The notes below the pieces were generated by a model that saw only the letters and a list, made by a program, of their open reading frames with translations, had not been told where the DNA came from and searched no databases. From Salinispora cortesiana (GTDB lineage: Bacteria > Actinomycetota > Actinomycetes > Mycobacteriales > Micromonosporaceae), in NCBI RefSeq assembly GCF_000484695.1, contig NZ_AXVR01000031.1:1-58750 (forward strand): 58,750 nucleotides of DNA, written 5' to 3'. How positions within the stretch are numbered: position 1 is the stretch's first letter; every line of letters starts with the position of its first letter. A program made the translations under genes and the position numbers. Below, piece by piece: positions 35,881 to 44,134 of this stretch.

Positions 35881-37851
35881 GTGATCACTGGGCTGCGCGA
35901 GCGCTACCGACTGTTTACCATGCGCCACATGACGGGGCCCTTCGATCGTGTGTGGTGGAGCGGCCGGCGGTTCCGAGGCAACAGCGACCCCTGGGCCCAC
36001 TACGTGGTCTGCGGCCACGACGCACTGGCCTACTGGGTGGTCAAGTCGCTGCTCGGCACCGAGCCGCAGCTCGCCCGGATCCGGATCACGCTGGTGGTGC
36101 CCGAGCGGCAGCGGACGGACAGCCCCGACGGTCGAGATCTCGACGGCATCGAGGTCATCCGGGCCGACCGGCTCGACGAGGTGACGTTTCGCGATGCCCG
36201 CCTGGACCGGGCTGAGGGTTTGGCGCTGCTGCACCAGGACGACGTGGGCAACATGCACGCCGCGCTCTGTGCCCAGGAGGTGCAGCCGAGGCTGCGGTTG
36301 GTGGTGCGGATGTTCAACACCAGCCTGGCCAACGGGGTGCGAGAGATCTTCCCCGACTCGGCGGTGCTCTCCGACGCCGCGATGGCGGCCCCCGCCTTCG
36401 TCGCCGCCGCGTTGGGTGAGGTCGCGCCGGCGCACTTTCGGCACGGCGGGCGGACCCTCTATGTGGCCCGCCGCGCCGATCTCCGCGACACGAACGTCGT
36501 CTGCCCGGTGGCGGATACCCGGGACCCGCGGGAGGTCCGGGTCCTGCCTGCGGACGAGACCGCCGCCGACGTGGTGCTCGCTGAGGCGGCCGGTACGCCA
36601 CCGGGAACCGAGGTGGCCGCGCGCCGACTGCGTCGGGCCCGGCGATGGCGCCGGCCGGTCTCGATGCTGCTCCGGGCGGTCCGTGGCTTCGCCACCCGCC
36701 GGATCGGTGTCGCCGTGTTGGTGCTGCTGGCGGTGATCGTCGTGCTCGGTGGCCTCTACGCCAGCACCGCCGAGGTGAGCTGGGGGCAGGCGCTCTACCT
36801 GACCCTGGTCACCGCCCTGAGCGGGCAGGACCCGGACGCTGCCAAGCCGGTCGGCGAGCAGATCCTCCAGGTGGTGCTCAATCTCTCCGGGCTGGCGCTG
36901 ATCCCGTTGATCACCGCTGTGGTGGTGGACGGCCTCGTCAACGCCCGGCTGGCGCTGCACTCCGGTCGGCCCCTGACCGACCGTTCCGGGCACGTGGTCG
37001 TGGTCGGCCTCGGCAACATCGGCACCCGGGTGACCGCCCAACTCCGCGACTTCGGGGTCGAGGTGGTCGCCATTGACAAGCAGGCGGACGCGCGGGGCGC
37101 CGAGCTGGCCCGGCGGCTCGGTGTGCCGCTGGTGGTCGGGGACGCCTCCACCGAGGAGACCCTGCGTGCCGCCTCGGTCGGTACCTGCCAAGCCCTCGTC
37201 GTGGTCTCCACCGACGACGGGGTGAACTTGCGGGCCGCGCTGACCGCCCGCTCCCTGAACGACGACGTTCAGGTAGTGCTGCGGCTCTTTGACGGGCACT
37301 TCGCCGAGCGCGTCCAGCGGTCCTTCGGCATCGGCGTCTCGCGCAGCGTGTCGTACCTGGCGGCGCCGTCGTTCGCCGGTGCCCTGCTGGACCGTGCCGT
37401 CATCGCCACCATCTCGGTCGGCCGGCACGCCCTGTTGGTCACCGAGGTACCGGTCGCCGCCGGCTCCTCGCTCGAAGGCCAGCCGCTCGCCGCCGTTGGC
37501 CGGACGGGCAGTGTCCGGCTCCTCGCCCACGCCCGTTTCGGCCAGCGGTATGAGTGGGAGGTCGACCACCGGTTAGTGATTATGGCCGGGGACCGGTTGA
37601 CGGTGGTTGCCCGCCGGGCCGGGCTGAACGCCCTGCTCCGTGCGACCGGCCCCCTCGATTCAGAGGTTTCCGAGCCCCCGGCCGGCTCGTCCCCGCAGGT
37701 CGCGGCACCCCCGGCCGGCTCGTCCCCGCAGGCCGCGGCACCCCCGGCCGGCTCGTCCCCGGAGGCCGTAACGCCCCCGGCTGGCCCGCCACTGCCGCGG
37801 GAGGGGGAGCAGGACGCTTCAGTTGGTCAACAACCCGACTCTTCCGACTAG
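35881..37851 (+). CDS. two-RCK-domain membrane protein with channel-like core lacking K+ filter
   Basis: 656 residues from GTG 35881 (ATG at 35920 or 35929 possible). First Rossmann/RCK-like domain from about residue 38 (WAHYVVCGHDALAYWVVKSL) to about 250; two hydrophobic segments (RRIGVAVLVLLAVIVVLGGL near 278 and LSGLALIPLITAVVVDGLV near 338) flanking a pore-like loop; second RCK/TrkA-N domain from about 378 (HVVVVGLGNIGTRVTAQLRD) plus a TrkA-C-like region. In the loop ALYLTLVTALSGQDPDAAKP the expected TVGYGD is absent. A repetitive Pro/Ser tail ends the protein. It probably binds nucleotide and may be an ion-transport regulator; potassium channel activity is doubtful. Confidence 0.8.
   Translation: MITGLRERYRLFTMRHMTGPFDRVWWSGRRFRGNSDPWAHYVVCGHDALAYWVVKSLLGTEPQLARIRITLVVPERQRTDSPDGRDLDGIEVIRADRLDEVTFRDARLDRAEGLALLHQDDVGNMHAALCAQEVQPRLRLVVRMFNTSLANGVREIFPDSAVLSDAAMAAPAFVAAALGEVAPAHFRHGGRTLYVARRADLRDTNVVCPVADTRDPREVRVLPADETAADVVLAEAAGTPPGTEVAARRLRRARRWRRPVSMLLRAVRGFATRRIGVAVLVLLAVIVVLGGLYASTAEVSWGQALYLTLVTALSGQDPDAAKPVGEQILQVVLNLSGLALIPLITAVVVDGLVNARLALHSGRPLTDRSGHVVVVGLGNIGTRVTAQLRDFGVEVVAIDKQADARGAELARRLGVPLVVGDASTEETLRAASVGTCQALVVVSTDDGVNLRAALTARSLNDDVQVVLRLFDGHFAERVQRSFGIGVSRSVSYLAAPSFAGALLDRAVIATISVGRHALLVTEVPVAAGSSLEGQPLAAVGRTGSVRLLAHARFGQRYEWEVDHRLVIMAGDRLTVVARRAGLNALLRATGPLDSEVSEPPAGSSPQVAAPPAGSSPQAAAPPAGSSPEAVTPPAGPPLPREGEQDASVGQQPDSSD
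37675..37773 (+). repeat. three 33-bp tandem repeats in the RCK protein tail
   Basis: Units 37675-37707, 37708-37740 and 37741-37773 each encode PPAGSSP followed by (Q/E)(V/A)(A/V)(A/T). A fourth partial unit follows. The low-complexity cytoplasmic tail can change length without frameshift. Confidence 0.85.
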
Positions 37852-37872
37852 CCCCGGGTCACCATCGATTGG

Positions 37873-38607
37873 TCAGGAGAGTGCGCCGCTGAGGACCTCG
37901 ACCGCACCGGTGTCGAGGGAGTAGTAGGCGCTGACAATGGCGAGTTCCTGCTCTGCCACGAGCGGGGCGAGGTCCGGGTTAGAGCGCAGGTCGTTCGCGG
38001 TCAACTCGGCCTGGGCTCGGACCATGGCATCGACCGGGTCGTCACCCCCTGCTGCGGCTGCCTGTTCGTACGCCGGCTGCAGGGCCGTGACGATTTCCGC
38101 CAGGTTGCCGGGCAGTGTTTCGCCGTCACTAAGGGCGGCGTGCGCCGCCTTGATGGCGCCACAACGTTGATGACCGAGGACCACGATGAGCGGCGTGCCG
38201 TTGGCCAGCGGCCCGTACTCGACAGAACCGGTGACCACCGGGCTGACCACCTCGGCCCCGGTGCGCGTCGCGAAGAGGTCGCCCAGGCCGACGTCGAAGA
38301 TGAGCTCCGGTGGCACCCGCGAGTCAATGCAGGAGAGGACGGCCGCGAAGGGCTTCTGCTCTTGGGCTAGGGCCTGACGCCGGGCCGGGTCCCGGTTGGG
38401 GTTCTGCGGTTCGCCCTTTACCCACCGCTGGTTGCCCTCCAGTAGCCGCTCGAGTGCTGCCTCGGGTGTGGTGGGCGGCGCTTCGGGTGATGCGCTGTTC
38501 GCTGCCGAGGGTTCCTCCGTCGATGAGCAGCCCGCGAGCGCGGCCACGGTGCCGACAAGCGCACCGGAGAGCAACATCCTCCGATTCGGGCGTACAACTT
38601 TATTCAT
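37873..38607 (-). CDS. exported beta-carbonic anhydrase, lipoprotein
   Basis: 244 residues; AGGGGAAA precedes the ATG. The N-terminus has RRMLLSGALVGTVAALAGCS, a signal with a twin-arginine-like pair and lipobox, so the enzyme is exported and probably lipid-anchored. The catalytic core is beta-class: SCIDSRVPPE (Cys and Asp zinc ligands/dyad) and VVLGHQRCGAIKAA (His and Cys ligands). It interconverts CO2 and bicarbonate. Beta-class enzymes are usually cytoplasmic, so the signal is notable. Confidence 0.9.
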   Translation of the reverse strand: MNKVVRPNRRMLLSGALVGTVAALAGCSSTEEPSAANSASPEAPPTTPEAALERLLEGNQRWVKGEPQNPNRDPARRQALAQEQKPFAAVLSCIDSRVPPELIFDVGLGDLFATRTGAEVVSPVVTGSVEYGPLANGTPLIVVLGHQRCGAIKAAHAALSDGETLPGNLAEIVTALQPAYEQAAAAGGDDPVDAMVRAQAELTANDLRSNPDLAPLVAEQELAIVSAYYSLDTGAVEVLSGALS

Positions 38608-38611
38608 TAAT

Positions 38612-38658
38612 TTCCCCTGAACTAGTTTATAGTCAGACTCTCACCTTTAGCAGGGGAA
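38612..38658 (-). promoter_or_regulatory. AT-rich promoter region with 8-bp inverted repeat upstream of carbonic anhydrase
   Basis: TTCCCCTG (38612-38619) and CAGGGGAA (38651-38658) are perfect inverted repeats. The AT-rich spacer (CTAGTTTATAGTC) contains a possible -10 (CTATAA, minus strand). The left arm overlaps the ribosome-binding site. This is among the most AT-rich spots in the window. Confidence 0.4.
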
Positions 38659-38801
38659 TTATACGTCGAAGCTCCCATAGACGGACACAGCGGGCGTATT
38701 CTCGGTGATCCGCTGGCGGCAGGTGGTGGGTTTGGCGCGTAGCCCCTCGCCGCCGCCGGACGGGCAGCTCCACGCCTCGATCCGCGCGATAGCGGTCCGA
38801 G

Positions 38802-39584
38802 TCAGTCCGCGTGCTCGGCGGTCCGCCTCCGATGGTCCTGGTCGATCCTCCTGGGCAGCGGAATGTCATCCCAGGGCACCCGATGCAGCACCCGGTCCAG
38901 CAGGAGGCCGAGGAGCAGCCCGGCGATCGAGTCGGTCAACCAGTGCCAGCCCAGATACATGGTCGTGGTGAACACCACCAGGGGCGGGACGACCCGTACC
39001 GCGATGGCGAGCCGGGGTGGCAACGTGCGACCGTACGTCTCCAGCAGCCGGGCGAGGAGCAGGACGATCACGCCGTACCAGATGATCGTGTTGACGACGT
39101 GGCCGGACGGGTAGGAGCGGGCGAACTGCAGCGGCAGCTCGTGCTGGAAGAGCGGCAGGGTCTGCTCCGGCGCGAGGAAGGGTTCGCGCACGCTGGCGCT
39201 GGGCGCGGGCCGGGCCGTCGTCACCTTGAGCGCGCCGACGACGAGGTTGATCAGCACGAGCCCGGCGACCGGCGGCAGCAGCGGGCGGGCGGAGCGGTGT
39301 CGCACGGCGAGCAGAACGCCGAGCCCGACGGCGGTCAGGGTCAGCGGGCCGCCCTGGCCGAGATAGTTGAGGAGCCACGCGATCCAGTACGCCGGGGCCG
39401 GGCGGTGCGCATCCGACCAGTCGGCCACCGCCCGGTCGAGGTCGAAGAGGTGACCGGCGGCGAGGGCGGCGGTCAGAGCCACCAGACCGGCGAGGAGTAG
39501 CCCGTCGAACCACCAGCCGGCCGGGTGGACCGGCCGGAGCCGTACCGCTCGCCACCGGGTCGTCACCTGCCGCATCTCGGCCAC
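38802..39584 (-). CDS. PAP2-family membrane phosphatase
   Basis: 260 residues from GTG 39584 (ATG 39575 is an alternative). About six hydrophobic segments. PAP2 motifs in order: KVTTARPAP (motif 1), RSYPSGHVVNTI (motif 2) and LGWHWLTDSIAGLLLGLLLD (motif 3), all with catalytic residues. It probably dephosphorylates a lipid phosphate such as undecaprenyl or phosphatidyl phosphates. Divergent from the DUF4032 gene. Confidence 0.92.
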   Translation of the reverse strand: MAEMRQVTTRWRAVRLRPVHPAGWWFDGLLLAGLVALTAALAAGHLFDLDRAVADWSDAHRPAPAYWIAWLLNYLGQGGPLTLTAVGLGVLLAVRHRSARPLLPPVAGLVLINLVVGALKVTTARPAPSASVREPFLAPEQTLPLFQHELPLQFARSYPSGHVVNTIIWYGVIVLLLARLLETYGRTLPPRLAIAVRVVPPLVVFTTTMYLGWHWLTDSIAGLLLGLLLDRVLHRVPWDDIPLPRRIDQDHRRRTAEHAD

Positions 39585-39679
39585 GCTACCGGCCCGCGCG
39601 GCCCCCGGCCGGACCCGGTGGCTGTGTGCCGAACCACGCGGGGAGGCGTTCCGGCGGGGGAGGGCGCAAACTGGAGTGC

Positions 39680-40891
39680 GTGCGGATCACCTCGGCTCTC
39701 GTTGACCCGGCGCTGCTCGATCTTCCCTGGTCGACCCCGCTGGTGGAGTGGCCGGCGCAGCACCTGGTGGCGCTGCCGCAGGGCATCTCTCGACATGTTG
39801 TCCGGTTCGTCCGACTTGGCGGTTACGTGTACGCGGTCAAGGAGACCGGTGAGCGGGTGGCCGAGCGGGAGTACGACCTGCTGCGGGCCCTGGAGCGGAT
39901 CGACTTCCCGACCGTGGAGGCGGTGGCGATCGTCGCCGACCGGCAGACCGAGGCCGGGGAACCGTTGGACCCGGTGTTGATCACCCGGCACCTCCAGTTC
40001 TCCCTGCCCTACCGGGCGCTCTTCTCGCACACGTTGCGCCCGGAGACGATGCAGCGGCTCCTCGACGCGTTGGCCGCGCTGCTGGTACGGATGCACCTGA
40101 CCGGCTTCTTCTGGGGCGACTGCTCGCTGTCGAACACGCTCTTCCGTCGGGACGCGGGCGCGTTCGCGGCCTACCTGGTGGACGCGGAGACCGGGGTGCT
40201 GCACCGCTCGTTGTCGAACGGGCAGCGCGGCGAGGACCTGGAGATCGCCCGGGTGAACATCTTCGGTGAGGCGCTGGACCTACAGGCGGCCGGGCTGCTG
40301 CACGAGTCGATCGACCCGGCGGCGGTCTGCGAGGAGGTCGTGCAGCGGTATGAGCGGCTGTGGCATGAGATCACCTACGAGCAGCAGATCGAGCGGGAGG
40401 CGCGGCACGACATCGAGGGCCGGATCCGTGGGCTCAACGAGCTGGGCTTCGACGTAGCCGAGATCGCCGTGTCGACGATCGACGACGGGCGGTATCTGGT
40501 GCGGCCGAAGGTGGTCGACGCCGGCTACCACACCCGGCGGCTGCTGCGCCTGACCGGCCTGGACGCGGAGGAGAACCAGGCTCGTCGGCTCCTCAACGAC
40601 CTGGACGCCTACCGGGCCGAGAGCGACCTGGTCGATGAGCAGCAGGCGGCGCACCGCTGGCTGACCGAGGTCTTCGAGCCGGTGGTCCGCGCCGTACCGG
40701 CACACCTGCGCCGCAAGCTGGAACCGCAGGAGATCTTCGCGCAGATCATCGAGCACAAGTGGCTGCTCTCCCAGCGGGCCGGCCGGGATGTTGGCATGGC
40801 CCCGGCGGTGCAGTCGTACCTCGGGGACGTGCTGGCGCACCGCCCCGACGAGCAGGCGGTGCTCGGGGTGGAGATCCCGCCCCCGGGCTGA
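39680..40891 (+). CDS. DUF4032 protein with lipopolysaccharide-kinase-like fold
   Basis: 403 residues from GTG 39680 (GGAG just upstream); the longer frame begins with unconserved residues. The N-terminal half looks like a small kinase: VYAVKETGERVAEREYDLL (Lys and Glu), MHLTGFFWGDCSLSNTLF with D and N in catalytic-loop order, and YLVDAETGV like a DFG motif. The C-terminal half is the DUF4032 helical region. Substrate unknown. The gene converges on nagA. Confidence 0.85.
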   Translation: MRITSALVDPALLDLPWSTPLVEWPAQHLVALPQGISRHVVRFVRLGGYVYAVKETGERVAEREYDLLRALERIDFPTVEAVAIVADRQTEAGEPLDPVLITRHLQFSLPYRALFSHTLRPETMQRLLDALAALLVRMHLTGFFWGDCSLSNTLFRRDAGAFAAYLVDAETGVLHRSLSNGQRGEDLEIARVNIFGEALDLQAAGLLHESIDPAAVCEEVVQRYERLWHEITYEQQIEREARHDIEGRIRGLNELGFDVAEIAVSTIDDGRYLVRPKVVDAGYHTRRLLRLTGLDAEENQARRLLNDLDAYRAESDLVDEQQAAHRWLTEVFEPVVRAVPAHLRRKLEPQEIFAQIIEHKWLLSQRAGRDVGMAPAVQSYLGDVLAHRPDEQAVLGVEIPPPG

Positions 40892-40938
40892 CCGGCGGCC
40901 GGCGCCGGCGTGGTCCGGCATCGCCCGCGTCGGCTGGG

Positions 40939-42048
40939 TCAGTCCAGCCAGGTGCCGGCGCGCATCACCCGGACCACGTTCAGGTCGTCGTCGAGCACCA
41001 CCAGGTCCGCTCGGAGACCGGGTTGGAGGGCGCCGACCTGATCGCCGAGACCGATCGCACGGGCGGGCGTGGTGGTCACCATCCGGGCGGCCTCCGAGAC
41101 GGCGACCCCGGTGGCGACCGCGTTCCGGAAGGCGGCATCCATCGTCAGCGTGCTGCCGGCGACCGCCCCATCGCTGGCGAGCCGGGCCACGCCGGCAGCC
41201 ACGGTGACCCGCTGGCCGCCCAGCTCGTACTCGCCGTCGGGCTGGCCGGCGGCGGCCATCGCGTCGGTGACCAGGGCGGTCCGCTCCACACCGGCGGTGG
41301 TGGTGGCGAAGGCGAGCATGCCGTCGTGTAGGTGCACTCCGTCGGCGACCAACTCGCAGACCACGGAGGGGGCTTCCAGCAGGGCGATCACCGGCCCTGG
41401 CTCCCGGTGGTGCACCGGGCGCATCCCGTTGAACAGGTGGGTGGCGACGCTGGCGCCGGCGGCGATGGCGGCCTGGGTCTGCTGGTACGTGGCGTCGGTG
41501 TGGCCGACCGCCGCGGTCACCCCGTGGGCGGTGAGCAGCTTGATCGCCGCGGTCGCTCCCTCGCGCTCCGGGGCGAGGGTGACCATCCGGATCGTCCCGT
41601 GGCCCAGCTCCAGCAGCTCGGTCAGCTCCTCGGTTGAGGGGTCGCGTAGGTACGCCGGGTTCTGCGCCCCGCAGCGGGCCGCGGAGAGGTACGGACCCTC
41701 GAAGTGGATTCCGGCGAGCACCCCTTCGGCCACCAGCGGCCGGTAGGCGGTGGTGGCGGCGCGCATCAGCTCGAACGGCGAGCTCACCAGGCTGGCCAGC
41801 AGGGTGGTGGTGCCGTGTCGGAGGTGGAAGCCGGTGGCGGCGCGGGCCTCGTCGGCGTCTCCGGTGGTGAAGGTGTGCCCACCGCCGCCGTGGGTGTGAA
41901 TGTCCACGAAGCCGGGGAGGATCCAGTGCCCGTCGCGCCCGGACGGGTACTCGGCGACCGCGGTGATCTGCTCGTTGTTGATCTCTACGCAGCCCTGGTG
42001 GATCACTCCGGCCGGGGTCACCACCCTGCCGGTCACCCGTACCGTCAT
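40939..42048 (-). CDS. nagA: N-acetylglucosamine-6-phosphate deacetylase
   Basis: 369 residues. Amidohydrolase; converts GlcNAc-6-P to glucosamine-6-P. Motifs: WILPGFVDIHTHGGGGHTFT with the metal-binding HxH, GIHFEGPYLS with the catalytic-site Glu, VAAVGHTDATY with His, and VATHLFNGM. Last gene of a three-gene amino-sugar operon; the ATG overlaps the ROK kinase stop by 4 bases. Confidence 0.95.
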   Translation of the reverse strand: MTVRVTGRVVTPAGVIHQGCVEINNEQITAVAEYPSGRDGHWILPGFVDIHTHGGGGHTFTTGDADEARAATGFHLRHGTTTLLASLVSSPFELMRAATTAYRPLVAEGVLAGIHFEGPYLSAARCGAQNPAYLRDPSTEELTELLELGHGTIRMVTLAPEREGATAAIKLLTAHGVTAAVGHTDATYQQTQAAIAAGASVATHLFNGMRPVHHREPGPVIALLEAPSVVCELVADGVHLHDGMLAFATTTAGVERTALVTDAMAAAGQPDGEYELGGQRVTVAAGVARLASDGAVAGSTLTMDAAFRNAVATGVAVSEAARMVTTTPARAIGLGDQVGALQPGLRADLVVLDDDLNVVRVMRAGTWLD

Positions 42049-43022
42049 CGCTTCTCCAGGCTGTCGAGGGCGAGCAGGGCGGCGCCGATGCAGCCCGCCT
42101 CGGCACCGAGGGCCGCCGGGACCAGCCGCGGCTCGCGGTGGAAGGTCATCCGGTCGTGTAGTGCGGCCCGCAGCGGGTCGAGAAGTTGGGCGTCGGCACG
42201 GGCCAGCCCGCCGCCGAGCACGACCGTCTCCACGTCGAAGAGCGCCTGGCCGATGGCGAGGCCGTCGGCGAGGGCCGTGACCGCCTCTGTCCAGACCTGC
42301 TGGGCCAGCGGGTCGCCGGCGGCGGCGCGGGCGGCCACCTCGGCCGCGCTCGGCCCCGGTGTGCTGTCGGCCAGCTCCGCATAGCGGCGGGCGACCGCCG
42401 AGGCGGACGCGATCGCCTCCAGACAGCCCACCTGCCCGCAGCCGCAGCGTGGTCCGCCGGGGCGGACCAGGATGTGGCCGAGCTCCCCGGCAGCTCCGTG
42501 CGCCCCGGTGGCGGCTGTTCCGTCGATCACATGAGCGGCGGCGATGCCGGTGCCGATGGCGACGAAGAGGACGTGTCGGTCGGCCCGGCCGGCGCCGAGG
42601 CGCGCTTCGGCGACACCGCCGACGCGGACATCATGGCCGAGCACCGCCGGCATCCCGAGCCGGGTCGTGGCCAGGGCCCGCAGCGGCACGTCGCGGAAGC
42701 CGATGTTGGACGACCAGATCGCCACCCCCGCCGCTTCGTCGATGACGCCCGGGGCAGCGAGGCCGAGCGCCACCGGGGTGAGCCCGTCGTGGCGGGCCGT
42801 GTCCGCCAGGGCCGCGGCGACGTCGAGGATGGTGTCGACCACCGCCACCGGGCCGCGCGCGGTCTGGGTCGGGTGGTGCTCGGTGCGCGCGACCGCGCCG
42901 TCCCGATGCACCAGAGCGCACTTCATACCGCTGCCGCCAACATCGATGGCGACCACGACCTGCTGTCGGTCGGGTACGCCGACCGGAGCGCCCGGCGCCC
43001 CGCCCAGCTCCCCGCTGCTCAT
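42045..43022 (-). CDS. ROK-family sugar kinase (probable N-acetylglucosamine kinase)
   Basis: 325 residues. ATP-binding VVAIDVGGSGMKCALVHRDG near residue 27 and the ROK zinc signature GPRCGCGQVGCLEAIASASA; ELGHILV carries a substrate His. It overlaps the SIS gene and nagA by 4 bases each, so translation is coupled. Context suggests phosphorylation of GlcNAc to feed NagA; glucose or another amino sugar is possible. Confidence 0.9.
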   Translation of the reverse strand: MSSGELGGAPGAPVGVPDRQQVVVAIDVGGSGMKCALVHRDGAVARTEHHPTQTARGPVAVVDTILDVAAALADTARHDGLTPVALGLAAPGVIDEAAGVAIWSSNIGFRDVPLRALATTRLGMPAVLGHDVRVGGVAEARLGAGRADRHVLFVAIGTGIAAAHVIDGTAATGAHGAAGELGHILVRPGGPRCGCGQVGCLEAIASASAVARRYAELADSTPGPSAAEVAARAAAGDPLAQQVWTEAVTALADGLAIGQALFDVETVVLGGGLARADAQLLDPLRAALHDRMTFHREPRLVPAALGAEAGCIGAALLALDSLEKR

Positions 43023-43948
43023 GCCAGAACCACGGAGCGGGCGAGGTGCCGCGGTGCGTCAGGGTCGAGGCCACGGCTGGTGGCGAGCGTGACGGCGAAG
43101 CGCTGCGCCAGGATCAGGTCGGCCATCGGGTCCAGTGGTGTGCGACCGGCGGCCCAGTTTCCAATCACGCTGCGGCACCCGTGGGTGCGGCTGTGCACGA
43201 AGGCGGCGCCGGTGGCTGCCACATCCTCCGCAAGCCCCTCGGGCAGCTCCCCGAAGGCCCAGACCAGCCGGCCCGGTGCGGCGACGGAGATCGGGCCGTG
43301 CCGGTAGTCCATGGCCGGGTACGCCTCGGCCCAGAAGGTGGCGGCCTCGCGGCACTTCAGCGCCGCCTCGTGGGCCAGCCCGACGGTCCACCCCCGGCCC
43401 AGGAAGGTGACCTGTTCGATCTGGGCGGGGTCGATCGGTAGGGGGGCGCGCACCGCCACCTCGGCGTCGGCGGAGAGCGCGGGGATGTTGTCGCCCAGGT
43501 GGGCACGGAGCAGGGCCAGCGCGGTCGTCGCGAAACGGGTCTGCACCACCGCGCGTTCGTCGGCGAAGGCCAACGGCACCGTGGCGTCGGCCAGGTCGGT
43601 GGCCGGGGCAGCGGGGTCACCGACCAGGACGGTGGTGGGCAGCACTCCGCGGAGCGCGGCGAGCAGATCGGTCACCTCGGTGGTGGTGCCGGAGCGGGTG
43701 ATCGCGATCAGCCGGTCGTAGCGGCGGCCGGCGGGGAATTCGCTGGCCTGGAAGGCGTCGGTCTCGCCGTGGCCGGCGCGCTCGCGGCGGGCGGCGTAGG
43801 CCATCGCCATGAACCAGGAGGTGCCGCATCCCACGACGGCGACTCGCTCGCCGGGCTGGGGCAGCCGGTCGACCACCGAGGTGGCCAGCCGTGCCGCGGT
43901 CCGCCAGCAGTCGGGTTGACTCGCGATCTCCATGTCGACGTACGACAT
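43019..43948 (-). CDS. SIS-domain glucosamine-6-phosphate deaminase/isomerase-like protein
   Basis: 309 residues. Two SIS domains: RVAVVGCGTSWFMAMAYAAR and LIAITRSGTTTEVTDLLAAL in the first, VTFLGRGWTVGLAHEAALK with EAYPAMDYRHGPISV in the second. It resembles the isomerase half of GlmS without the glutaminase, like NagB-II-type deaminases. With the ROK kinase and NagA it would complete GlcNAc to fructose-6-phosphate. First gene of the operon, divergent from the DeoR regulator. Confidence 0.88.
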   Translation of the reverse strand: MSYVDMEIASQPDCWRTAARLATSVVDRLPQPGERVAVVGCGTSWFMAMAYAARRERAGHGETDAFQASEFPAGRRYDRLIAITRSGTTTEVTDLLAALRGVLPTTVLVGDPAAPATDLADATVPLAFADERAVVQTRFATTALALLRAHLGDNIPALSADAEVAVRAPLPIDPAQIEQVTFLGRGWTVGLAHEAALKCREAATFWAEAYPAMDYRHGPISVAAPGRLVWAFGELPEGLAEDVAATGAAFVHSRTHGCRSVIGNWAAGRTPLDPMADLILAQRFAVTLATSRGLDPDAPRHLARSVVLA

Positions 43949-43993
43949 CAGGGTTCTCCAGAAACGTGCGCGATTTGGCTCGTTAGGCCCGGC

Positions 43994-44013
43994 TTTCGCG
44001 CGCTATTGTGCGC
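43994..44013. promoter_or_regulatory. operator-like repeat 1, amino-sugar regulon
   Basis: TTTCGCGCGCTATTGTGCGC. Near-palindrome GCGCGC-TATT-GTGCGC. It matches a second site 83 bases away in 16 of 20 or more positions. It lies near the SIS operon start. The likely binder is the divergent DeoR protein. Confidence 0.6.
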
Positions 44014-44076
44014 CGATTTGGGTGGTGATGGCAACCAGGCCGGGGATCGAGCAGAACTGGCGTTGCCTTTACGTAG

Positions 44077-44096
44077 TTTCGCGCACTAGTGTGCAC
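44077..44096. promoter_or_regulatory. operator-like repeat 2, amino-sugar regulon
   Basis: TTTCGCGCACTAGTGTGCAC. Near-palindrome GCGCAC-TAGT-GTGCAC, with perfect core CACTAGTG. It lies 39 bases before the DeoR start. Together with site 1 it suggests a two-site, possibly looped, repression complex and autoregulation. Confidence 0.6.
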
Positions 44097-44134
44097 GCAC
44101 AATCACCAATCGTGCAGCCGCTGGAGGGCTCGGG

